Of a DNA stretch of 60,000 nt, positions 37,102-47,784 are shown one piece after another; within the stretch, counting starts at the first letter, position 1; the number at the start of each line of letters is the position of its first letter. The position numbers and the translations under genes were made by a program. Source of the DNA: Branchiostoma floridae (taxonomy: Eukaryota; Chordata; Leptocardii; Amphioxiformes; Branchiostomatidae); NCBI RefSeq assembly GCF_000003815.2, contig NC_049982.1, forward strand, positions 7,303,440-7,363,439, written 5' to 3'. The notes below the pieces were generated by a model, which saw only the letters and a list, made by a program, of their open reading frames with translations, did not search any database and was not told the origin of the DNA.

Positions 37102-38334
37102 TAACCTTCACATTTTAACTCATGTTAGATTGACAGGGACGACAATCAAAAAGTACAGGCTTTGCAGGATCGCCTACTAGATATATTGAATTCTCCTCAA
37201 CGTTACAATTGGCAGGGCCATCGGCATTTTAAAAAGGTAATTATATATTAAAAGTTAACATTGTCTTAGAATAATTGTTAGCTAGAGTGATACTTAAAAC
37301 CACCTAGTAAGTCGTGCGAAAGAACATCAATGTTCTTTTTGCTCGAGAAAAAGTCAGGAGACTGCCACTACATGTACGTGACGGTAACGTGTCATCAACG
37401 GCTGTCATTTGGTAACTTGTCCAGCTCTTTACACCATCCCGTCCCGCTTTGCCGTTTTTATTCATCATATTGTGACGTTTCGTGGCATTTTCATTTGGCT
37501 TTCTAATGAATTGTATGATGGGCATCTCAGTCGAACGAAAGAAAGCCGAAAGTTTTAGTACTGACGCAGTAACTAATATACCAGAGCAACCACGTATTAT
37601 AAAGGTGAAAATTCAAATGTCGCTTCTCATGGGTCACTAATCTTTATATACATTTCAAGATACTTTCTTTAGCGTTCGGTACAGAAGAAGAGAAGTACAC
37701 AAATTAGAAATAGCCATTATATGAAGCACAATCTCCATATATTTTAACGATTACAGCTAGGAGTTGAACCTATACGTACCAGAATACAATTGGTTATTGT
37801 CGATGTCGCACCAGAGTGATATTCCAGTCTAATTCTCGATGTAATTGCACTTCTCCTTTTACAGGTGCTGTACCTAACTTGTAAGAGCATAGGATATAGA
37901 GCGGTCTTTTATTCATTCGACTTAACCGTTTCCACTGCTAACCCGAGAATTATCGATTTTTAAAGTGTTTCCATAACTTTTCATGAGGTAGTTGGTGTTT
38001 ACCAGTTGATTTGTTTTGACAACCTCTAGCTACAGGTGTACCATGCTTTTACAACGGAAGGAACCGATTGCAAACTGCCTGCCTACCAAGATTAGCCTGA
38101 GTACCATCCTCCGAAGTGTCCGCTGGCTCACTAATTTCGCTTGCTAAATACCAATATACCAAGTACTGGTCATTTACTGACTGATGTCAACAGCTGAGCA
38201 TTACCTTTAAACTTCTAATTTATTAAATGCATACCATTCATATTCCTATATATTCAAAGGATGTTATCTCGTGTAAAGAGAAAAAAACACGTATAGAGAC
38301 TCGATCCGGTATGCTCAGTATACATTTATTATCA

Positions 38335-38340
38335 TTTTAC
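38335..38340 (-). terminator. Candidate poly(A) signal of the EGF/lectin gene
   Basis: AATAAA on the minus strand, about 130 bp past the TGA of the distal last exon. Confidence 0.5.
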
Positions 38341-38470
38341 ACATAGATTTCTGCCATTCAGGCTCTGTAGTCACAGATCATGACAATAGGCCATTTTAGA
38401 AGTTCACATCAGAATCATAGGAATTTTTGTCGTTTTTAATTGTCTAGATCCCATCGTGAAGATGTGGCTG

Positions 38471-41400
38471 TCATTTCTCCGGCATACACATGTAGGCAGA
38501 CCCTTCGCTCTCCAGGCACAGGAAACCGGCAGGACAGCTAGAGTTGTCCTCACAGATATGCACGGGTTCGCCCAGGGATCGGCCGGGACCTGGGGAAAGA
38601 AAGATATGGTTATCAATACAATGTCTGTAGCAACGTAAGGTCATGTTAATAATCATTGGCCTCCACCGGAGGATCATAAGTAAGGCCAACATGGAGCTGA
38701 GTAACGTCCTTGGATGTGGAAAGCCGAGAGATTGGCTGGAGGAAAATCGGTCGTGCGAGTGTTCTGTGACGCGTGCCTGTTGTGCCGCCAGGTCGCTACT
38801 CTGGAGGAGGCGGTGGCAGGAGAATGGGCTGCCGCAGGGTGTTGCAGAGATTTCTAAAGCGCTTCAGAATGTCCCCTCTTATCTTGAGATCCGCCTGCAG
38901 TTCCGGCTCTGAAAAGAAAAACGAGGACGAACTGGCAACCGGCACGTTTGCCTCGAGTCAAGAGCAGTACAACTGACATAGAGTGGTGTAGATGTAGATG
39001 TGTGTGTAGATGTAGACATAGTCTAGTCAACAGACCATGAGAGCAGCATATAGGATTTATTCTTTGAACAACAGCTTTCCCTATTTCAAATATCAAGGAG
39101 AGCGAGCCGTTATGAAGATAATACGCGAAAGGCATTTAGAATGACGCGAAGGCTTGAAAGGGAATGGAGCCGTCTCTCACTGCTAAAGACAAGCCAATAA
39201 ATCAAAATTGAGTTTCTCTCGAGCATTTACTGGAAAAGGGATGAGTTAGAAACTTTGTGATCTTTGACCTAATTCAAAATGTTTGTGACCTATGTTTTGC
39301 CTGCAGAACCAGAATTTAGACACATGTTGATTCAATGTCTTAACTTCATTCAACACGTGCCAAAACATTTTTCAGGTTTTATACCACCTGATATTCCAAA
39401 CATCGATATTGTTGAGGTGCCAAATGAAAAGAATATATCACGAAAGCAGGAAACAGACTAAAGGAAAGTATCTTACATGTATAGTAGAGGATAAAGTCGC
39501 CACAGTGCCAGGGCTCAGGACAGGGATGGGGGTTGCAAAAAGCCTTTCCCAGAGGGATAGCGTAGGAGAATATAGAACCGAGTAAGCGAAGGACAACTCA
39601 AAGATCCTTACTTGTGCATGTGAAGTAGTACGTGAAGTCGTCACAGCGCCAGTTGACAGGGCAGGGGTCCGGGTTGCACAGGTCCACATCTGGAAAAGTG
39701 CATCACGATATTGTAACGTACAGGTTTGATGAACACTTCTAAGTTCTAACAAATGGTTGATCAAAATCATACCATTGTAGGTTAATACTTAGTGTTCTTC
39801 TAGATCTAGGCACATCTGGAATAAAGGCTTATTCCTAAACAGTCTGGAGTTGACAATTCATAATGGAAGGATGGTCGTTGAAAAAGCACATTTTAAACCC
39901 GAAAAAGTAGTATACAGTACTTTTATTGAGTAAATGAAGACCTTTATTGTAGAACCCACTGGGGTTATAGTTGCAGATACTTGCAGATACTGTAAATGCA
40001 TTTAAGTTCGCGGGGATTTAATTTCGCGGTAGCGGGAAAATGGACTTTTCGCGGTGGTTTTAATTTCGCGGTAGCGCCATGCATTGTAGTGTCTTACTGT
40101 TATGGAAAAATGTTCGCGGTGGTTTTAAATTCGCGGTGAAGCGGCCGCCGTGAAAACCGCGAACATTAATCCACCGCGAACATTTCTGCATTCACAGTAC
40201 ATGAAATATTCACAATGTTATTGAACAGATGCATTACGTACCGATTTCACAGTTGTCTCCGTCGAACCCGGTGGGGCATGAACAGGAGTAGGTATTGACG
40301 CCTTCCGTGCAGGTGCCTTGGTTCTGACAGGGAGCCGAGCTGCACTCGTCAATATCTGCAGAGAGATAGAATGCAGCCTGAGGTGAACGTTTCTACTTCA
40401 ATTCTGTTTACATGCCTGTAATGCCGCTGGCTCCATGTAGCCATTCGTGGACAGAAAACTGTTTAGTATTAGACAAGTTACAAATAAACCCATTACAAAC
40501 CTCAACCATTTGCATGGCTTACTGTGCAAGAAACGTTGTGTTTTCTGATTGACTAAGATTGGTTGACTACAGCCCAATCTCTATCTGTATAGTCGGTGTA
40601 ACCGCCCTTCGGCGTAACACACCACCTTGAAGCTGTGTTTCAACAGACTAGAAAAGCAATGCAAAAACGTTATTATTAAAAGTGTAGCTCACCAGTTTCA
40701 CACTGGTCTCCAGAGTATCCCGGTAGGCAGTCGCAGAAGGTGTGTGCTGACCCGACCCCACCACTGAAGCAGGTGGTACAGGTTCCTCCGTTCTGACAGC
40801 TGTTCGTGCCGCAGGCGGAGACATCTGGAACAGGGAACAGACGGTACAGGAAGACTAGTCAGTTCAGTTCAGTTTAATCATCCTCATATGAGGTGCCATT
40901 AACAATGTCTGACCAAGCGTTTCTATCTAGCATGGCGGCTAGCAAGTTGTAGTCCTTTAAACCAACCTCCTCCTCCAAGTCACCGACTATTATTTCATCA
41001 CGATTCCATTCTACGTCTTATGTTTGTAGTCTCATCTTTCAGAATAAAGAGTGGCAGCAACAAAAATAATAACAAATACATCGTGTATGAGAGTCATCTA
41101 GTCCAAAGTATACCTACCCTTGCTAAAAGTGATAATGACTAATACATGTAAAAAAACTTTTGAAAAAAATTGTATCTATCCCGACACCCACCAGATTCGC
41201 AGATATAGTTGCGCAATTTGCTGCAGAAGGCCGCGTTCAGGTCGTAGTTCCCGGCTTGAGCCAACATGACACAAAGGTCCTCGGGCTTGTCGGGCATCCA
41301 GCGCAGCTCGGCTGAAAAGTTTACAGAAGAACATCTCTATCATACAACACTTTAAAAGTTGGTGGCAATGACATGAATGATATTTGAAATGGTCTCGCAC

Positions 41401-44400
41401 GACTTGCTAGTCAACGAATTATGCAGTACTTTGAAATAATCATTGAGCAAAGTGGAACTACGGCTAGGCAGTTACGGCTACAGAGTACTTGAATAGCAAT
41501 AAGTTTATTGCAAATTCTTGCCTTTGGGCCAGTTTCATCTTACATGAAAGGCTAGAAACAGTTTATAACAATTTAGCAATATCTACTCTAGTCTAGGGTT
41601 GTTGATGGGTTCGACTTCTTTTTCGAAGACAGTGGAAGACGAATGATCCCACCCTTTCTATTATGTGTGGGTTTTGTGCTGTTAGACCTCTTCAAACAAG
41701 TTTTGCTTTCGTGCTCGTAGAACGCAATTTGAACTAAAATGTGTTTCGTATATGAAACCTTCACCCAAACTTACAACTGATGGCAGAGGCGTCCGCATAC
41801 TCGAAACTTGTCCCTGTGCCCTGCAGTCCGATCCAGTGGGATACTGCAGTTCCCTGCCGGACCAACTGGCCGAGATACTCCTGCTCGGCAAGGGTGGTGA
41901 CTTTGGTCAGGTAACCGCCAAGCGTCTTACAAAATGCGTCCGCATCGGAGAAGGTCTTCGTATCCGTGGATAAGCGGTAACAGCTATCACCGTTGATAAC
42001 TGAGTACATATAAAAAAAATGAAAAATCAGTTATAATACGAAGGGTGTGTGCATGTGCTATTTTCCATAAAACAAATACATGTTCGACAACTATTTAGTG
42101 TTTAGGTTTTCAGGTACCGTACGTATTCCAATGTTGGTGGCCCTGCCTATGCGCCTATGGAACTATAGAAGCTATGAGTTCGATTCGGGTTCTCAAGTCA
42201 ACATTAGCACTTCTACGGAAATGATAGCATGGCATTTACCGTTTCGACCAATGAGAGAGTAGCTGCGTATCTGTTAAACACGTGTTTTACTCTGCATTTT
42301 TACAGCCTCTGGGATTGGTCTATCAGTAAGCAGCAAAGGCAAATGGATTGGGTCCGACCGACTCACTTGATTCGCAGTTCCGGCCGATCGCGCTGCCCGA
42401 ACAGGCACAGCTGTAGCCGCCATCTGTGTTAGTGCAGGTGCCGCCGTTCTCACAAGGACTGTTGGCACACTCGTTCACATCTAAAACAAAAGGCAAGGGA
42501 AATGGTTCACAAAGACATGGATTCCAGCTGTTAACTCAGACTGCATGGGCTACCACCAAACTTTGGGCGCTATATACACACGGTGATATACAAGTAAACT
42601 TTGGACGCTATATAACTGGTCACATGTCCCTCCAGCGTTATTCTGCAATATATATCTTTCTTGACCAATTATAGCTTAATAGAACGCATTTAAGGCATTG
42701 ATAGATTCTCATTTAATAGTTCTAGACGTTGTACTGGCCAGGAAAAAAAACGTTTCCAAACGGAACCGTCTATGTGGAGTTCCAAGTTTTTGTTTGAACA
42801 TGCATTCATGAGAGGCTCAAATCGGCCTTTTGGCCGGTTTTCATGTCATGAGGGCGGCAAGGGTCAGATAAAGTAAGGTACAGATTACATCAAGACCTAA
42901 TAAACCTATTAACATTATATATATACATGGTACAAAAACAAATGTAGAGCGAAATCTCATGGTTTATAGTCTACGATGGAAACGTCTACAGAGGGAAACA
43001 GTCGCAAAGTTGGTCCATTTACCTTCACCGCAGTTGGTACCAGTCCAGCCATCCGCGCAGCTGCAGCTGTAGCTCCCAGGTGTGTTGGTACAGGTGCCCC
43101 CGTTCTGACAGGGGGTCTGCTGACATTCGTCCACATCTGTGGGGAAGAAGACGTGGAGCAAGTTAGACATGCGAGGCACAGGCGACGTACCAACGTCAAA
43201 TTACCCTTCAGGTACAAGATATGAATGCACGCAAACAATATGCGACTAGTAGAAATGCTAAAAAAAAACTAGAAAGGCCGACATTTGCAAATACAGCATA
43301 TTTCAATCCATCACCAGCTCATCCAAAAGAGTGGGTCTAAACGAATCAAAACAGTGTAGCTTCGCAATTTCATTTGGCAATACAAGATGCACACTTTTGT
43401 TAGTCTGTGTAACACAAACTCCGCTGTCCAGGGCTCTAACTGGCCCCTCCGGCGGATGTTTGGCGGGCTGCTGTAAGCGAGATTTAATCAGGCTAACTTT
43501 TTGTTATCAATCTTGGGACACAAGACATTGAAGACACACAACCGACACTTACTAGTGTGATGGAACGAACAATTTCACACCGACTGCCATCTTGGGAAAC
43601 TGAAATGGAGTAAGCAGATTCGTAACGACAACTACAACTGAGGCCACACCAATTTAATTTCTTGGTTCACGGATTCGCTCGCTCCTATTTTTTGGAAAAA
43701 AAATAAAAATAAAAATTCCCACTCTGCAAATTTTCACCATTAATGAAACCATTCACCAACTTTCTGGTGTGGCATATTGGCCTTTATATTATAAGCTCCT
43801 TAAAGTGGGTACAGGTGCTGTTACTGCACAATAATAGTTAGTGTTTTTGTACTTTTTTTCAAGCTGAAAACTTTTTTTCTTTATGTTTTGGATTAGCCGT
43901 TACCTTTACCACAACCATTTTACAATTTAATTTTTATTTTTATTTCGCCCTCTCGCTCCATATTTTGAAAATATATTGAAAAAATCCGTGAACCAAGAAA
44001 TCAAATTGGTGTGGCCTGAAGTGAAATAAATAGATACGAACCCGTTTCACAGTTGTCGCCAGTCCAGGCGGCCCAACAGTCGCAGGTGTAGGTCTCTCCT
44101 GTATCCGTGCAGGTACCACCATTCTGACAAGGATTCTGAGCACATTGGTCGGAAAGATCTGAAAAAAAGTTAGGTAAGAATGCATTTTTTGTTGATTATT
44201 ACATACTAGTGCTCTGAGTAGTTGGAAGTACATCGGGACAAATTCTCTGATCTTGTATAATTGTTCAGAACTAATAAAGTCGTACTGTTTTTTAAGGATA
44301 TAACACATGTGCACGTAGAATTATAGTCTGGGTGGACGTTTTAGACAAAATGTAACACTCCAAGTTCTCTGATCTTACAATAGAAGCCATGGAAACTATT

Positions 44401-45769
44401 CAGCTTATTTCGTCAATATAGAATACAACACTGTGCATTCCGTATCACCAGCCCGACCGCGGGCAGGATCGCCCGAAGGCCGGAGGGTGATCCGACGCGC
44501 GGGTTTCTGGGACCGAGGGTGATGCTGAATACACCGTGCTGTATTTTATTTATGTCATACCCATTTGAGAAAACACATGTTTCGATGCGAAATGCGCCAG
44601 AAGTTGAGAAAATTTGGTGCTCTCGAACAATGATTGTTACAACAGCAATGTTCCAAGGACCAAATCAGATATTCGAATTTTCTACCGCGTCGCACTCGAC
44701 ATGCGCAGAGTATGTTCGAATTATTGATGGAAGCCTGTGTGATAAAAACTTCTAAGCCTGTGTGGTACGGATTTTTATCACACTGTCAGTAATATCTGTA
44801 TCGAACGTTATCGCGGCCCAGGTATGACATAAAAGTAATTATAATCTGAATCTCCGATGTATAGCAGTCACTCAAGCTAGCCGAGTTTACATAGCATATT
44901 CGCCGGCAAGGACAACATTAACCTGCACAGCGCAAATAATAACCACTTCTAGTGCTAGTATTTCAGACTAACCTCTTGCGCAGAGGGCGAACCGGTCGCT
45001 GTAGCCGGTCCCTACGGTGCACCAGCTGCCTCGCTCCGCCCCACAGGCGGCGCCTTCCGACCAGCCTGCCATGAAGGTGTACACCCCCTCCAGCTCGGGG
45101 CAGTAGCGCGGGTTGTTGCTGCACAGCTCCTGGGAGATGTCCTCCATGGGGTGGATACAGCCGGTCAGCCCGGTCTGGGCGCAGGCTGGGGAGGAGTAGT
45201 CGCACTCGGCATCTCCCGGGCACGGCGTGGCGAACCCGGCTCCCTCACACGTGGCCTTCACGTTGGCTGACGTCATGGGTCCTGACGCCTGCACCTTGAA
45301 GTACTCCCAGGCGCCATTGGACGTCAGGGGCACTTGTCCTACATCAACACACAAGCGAAAGATTTGTCCTACATCCACACACAAGCGAAAGATGTTTGGC
45401 ATGAACAAGGACCATTGGTGCGGCTACTGATATGGCATATGGTACAGGTATTGTATACGTTAGTAGATTTAATCAGGACTTGCAGATAGCATGATTGGCT
45501 GGGTGGGTCGGTAACTCAACATACTCTATAGAACAAACGTTGAATTGCGTATATTTGCAACACTCAGAATCCGACTATGCACTAATCATTTCAGGCTTTT
45601 TTTAACGGAAAGTTTCCGGAGTGAATAAGTTGAGCGTTTTGAACTATGTACAAGCCTGGAAATTTGAACGTCACATGGATATATGTAGAAATGTATATGC
45701 AACCTTACCTCTGGCAGACGTTACTGAGCAGAGAACTATCATAAACAGCGCGGCACATCGAAGACCCAT
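38471..45769 (-). CDS. Secreted EGF / C-type lectin multidomain protein
   Basis: Exons in order: 45709-45769 signal peptide ([20 protein letters not shown]); 44973-45338 a domain with 10 cysteines that I cannot name (starts [15 protein letters not shown]); EGF repeats 44042-44158, 43023-43136 and 42367-42480; C-type lectin domain 41775-41999 and 41192-41311 ([34 protein letters not shown]); EGF repeats 40693-40824 and 40242-40355; short Cys-rich exon 39612-39689; last exon 38471-38589. Every coding junction is phase 1, the hallmark of exon shuffling. In the lectin domain the usual calcium-binding EPN/QPD and WND residues are not seen (the region reads [10 protein letters not shown]), so sugar binding is doubtful. 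The fourth EGF has an extra CxxC (TCTTCFSG). Extracellular; role unknown. An alternative last exon lies at 38796-38908. Confidence 0.85.
38796..38908 (-). CDS. Candidate alternative last exon of the EGF/lectin gene
   Basis: It begins after a strong acceptor (tttcttttcag) in phase 1 and reads [20 protein letters not shown] onward to a proline run and TAG at 38796-38798, 37 codons. It has no usable donor in a matching frame, so it would end the protein instead of joining the exon at 38471-38589. Only one of the two ends can be used in a given mRNA. Confidence 0.45.
39475..39545 (-). pseudogene. Relic duplicate of the short Cys-rich exon
   Basis: Encodes [21 protein letters not shown], clearly related to the exon at 39612-39689 ([20 protein letters not shown]), and ends at a good donor (gtaag). 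The only nearby acceptor (gggaaag) puts it in the wrong phase, and joined in phase 1 the frame meets TGA within about ten codons. Likely a decayed tandem exon copy. Confidence 0.5.
39989..40198. mobile_element. CpG-rich foldback MITE
   Basis: About 210 bp with ends ACTGTAAATGCATTTAAGTT and AACATTTCTGCATTCACAGT. It is filled with TTCGCGGT / ACCGCGAA motifs in both orientations around a GCGGCCGC core. No coding capacity. It lies in an intron of the EGF/lectin gene. Confidence 0.7.
43642..44016. mobile_element. Harbinger-type MITE, copy 2
   Basis: 375 bp, closely matching copy 1 (35692-36052), with ends GGCCACACCAATTTAATTTC and complement, flanked by TGA. It sits only 25 bp downstream of the donor of the first EGF exon. 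Confidence 0.85.
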
Positions 45770-45899
45770 TTTGACCTCAGACAGTTCGTACAGGCGACGG
45801 ATAGAGTAAAGTCAAGATTAGGACAGAAAAGGCGTAGTACACTGCTGAATCCCTAGGCCTGGCTACTCCGCATGTGCTCATCTGCCGGCGTGGTCTCGT

Positions 45900-45907
45900 C
45901 TTTTATA
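45900..45907 (-). promoter_or_regulatory. TATA box of the EGF/lectin gene
   Basis: TATAAAAG on the minus strand (context GGATATAAAAGACG), 131 bp before the start codon. A transcript start near 45870-45880 would leave a 5' UTR of about 100 nt. Confidence 0.65.
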
Positions 45908-47784
45908 TCCAGGTCTGGCCAGGTGAGAATACGCAGCTGTGCTCGGATCACGCCTCCTACAGGTGTCACTACACCTGTTTGAAGCACGAAGATCCAGTCA
46001 GACTATCAACGTACATGATTGGCTTCAACGTGTGATTAGATTTCTAAAACACCTGTCGGTAATTGTTTGCAGTTATGGAGCTTTTACAGTCCCAATTCAA
46101 CCCAACTAAAGAATAATGTTAAAAACCTGGAAATAATGCTTTAGACTAGGTGTATATTTTCTGTCTGTATGTGTGGACATTGTACTTATGATCTTTGTAT
46201 ACATTATACTCAGTTCATTCATTTACATTTTGGGACTTATTATTTGTTTGCAAACAAAACCCAATTATATTTGCATCATTTTATGTTGACCTCTCACAAA
46301 GGTTACCAAATTTTGTTTAATTTTCCGTTAAGAAACAATATTTTTTTGGTTCTTTACATTTCATATTTGCATTGTGGACTGACTCTGAATTGTGTGAAGC
46401 TTAATAGTTTAACACTATATGCAAATAAAACAAAAACCTTTCCGTATTTGCATACGAGCGATCACAATGATGTTAGAAAGCAGGTGGAATACAACAGATA
46501 AATTCACATCTTAATTTGACCTGCTAATTTAAATATCAACTGACTCCTGGTAACGTAGAATACCCCAGATGTTATCAAAAACAGCAATCGCTCGTATTAG
46601 CTAGCCTTCTTTGAAAATTAGTATCAAGGTAAAAAAGGTAAGACGCCCATGCTATCTGACAGTTACTCCGTCACTGCCCTTGTCCGTCCATGGGACTTTC
46701 AAAAGGACACGCTATGGTATAGTATCTAAGCTATATAGGTAACGTTAATAAATATAATGCTTAGCATCGTGTCAATTTTTTTTACATTCGGGCATTATAT
46801 CTCTTCGATTTTATGGACTCATTTTGCCTGATAAAAATATATGTTGAGGATAGTCTGATAGACCTGTTGCTTTAATTTCCTACTCTGCATAGCATCATAA
46901 AATTGAGCTAATAGCCCATCTGCTTCTTACCGTTACTTATTATGATTAATAACACAAACCCTTAGCCATGGCAGTAAAACACAAATGGAAGACAAAAGAA
47001 ATCTTAAAGTTTGTATCATTTTATAAACCGTGCACGCCTTCATTTACTACAAAAATACACTACCTAGTGCTCTCTATATTGCTTCATTAATATATTCTAA
47101 AAATACAATAATTTTACAGTTCTACAAAAATATACATAATAGGTCTGCATAGATTTATCTGAAATCTTTGTCATAAAATATAAACTATTTCATTTTCATC
47201 AATGTGAAAATTATCCAGCAATACACATGAACATATATACATGATATATAGACCTATAACAACATTTACTGGTCACTACTACTGACTCCTCCATAGATCC
47301 TCCCTATAGACTGGTACTTTTGCTAACAAGCTCCACATGCTTCTATCTAAAATTAGACTAAATTTGTTACTTTTTGAAAATTAACACTGATGTTTAAGAT
47401 AATAATTTTCCACAATTTTGGTCACATTCGTCAATTTTTACATTCCCTTGATACAAAAACCACAGTAATACTCTCAGTGTTCTTTTCTATCAATCTTATG
47501 AAGATTTCTTGTCATACTTTATCAGAAGACTCAACTAACAGTTGTGAGTCCCAAACAATGCATAAGACATCTGTACAGGGTACCCATTTTAACTCCCTGC
47601 CAATCAAGTAACTCAATGAAGTTTCTGTACCTAAAGACAAAAGGAAGACTTTTGAAATCACCATTCATACAACTATGATGCATCAAAATTATCTCCTTTT
47701 TGCAATATTCAACAATCAGCTTGGTCAAATGTCTTAAAAAAACACAAAACCAACCAAAACTTTGCAACAACATAGAAGCTCATT
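45908..47784. other. AT-rich spacer and probable 3' UTR of the kinesin gene
   Basis: Upstream flank of the EGF/lectin gene on the left and 3' flank of the kinesin gene on the right. The long open frame at 46169-46501 on the plus strand is low-complexity and not recognised. No AATAAA was found close to the kinesin stop. Nothing else is seen. Confidence 0.5.

Larger units (their letters stand above)
36571..38334. other. Spacer between the P450 array and the EGF/lectin gene
   Basis: The 5' flank of P450 G, with its conserved upstream block (36627-36690, including CAAAGTTCA at 36636-36644). This is followed by the DR4 motif and tandem repeat at 36970-37101. From about 37110 to 38334 the sequence is AT-rich and I see no gene, RNA or recognised element. 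Confidence 0.5.

Noticed and set aside
43417-43445. Another copy of the CAGGGCTCTAGCCAGC hAT-type MITE
   Set aside because: CAGGGCTCTAACTGGCC matches one end only; no partner end or target duplication was found nearby.
46169-46501. 110-residue protein in the spacer left of the kinesin gene
   Set aside because: AT-rich, low-complexity composition, no family resemblance and no splice or promoter context.
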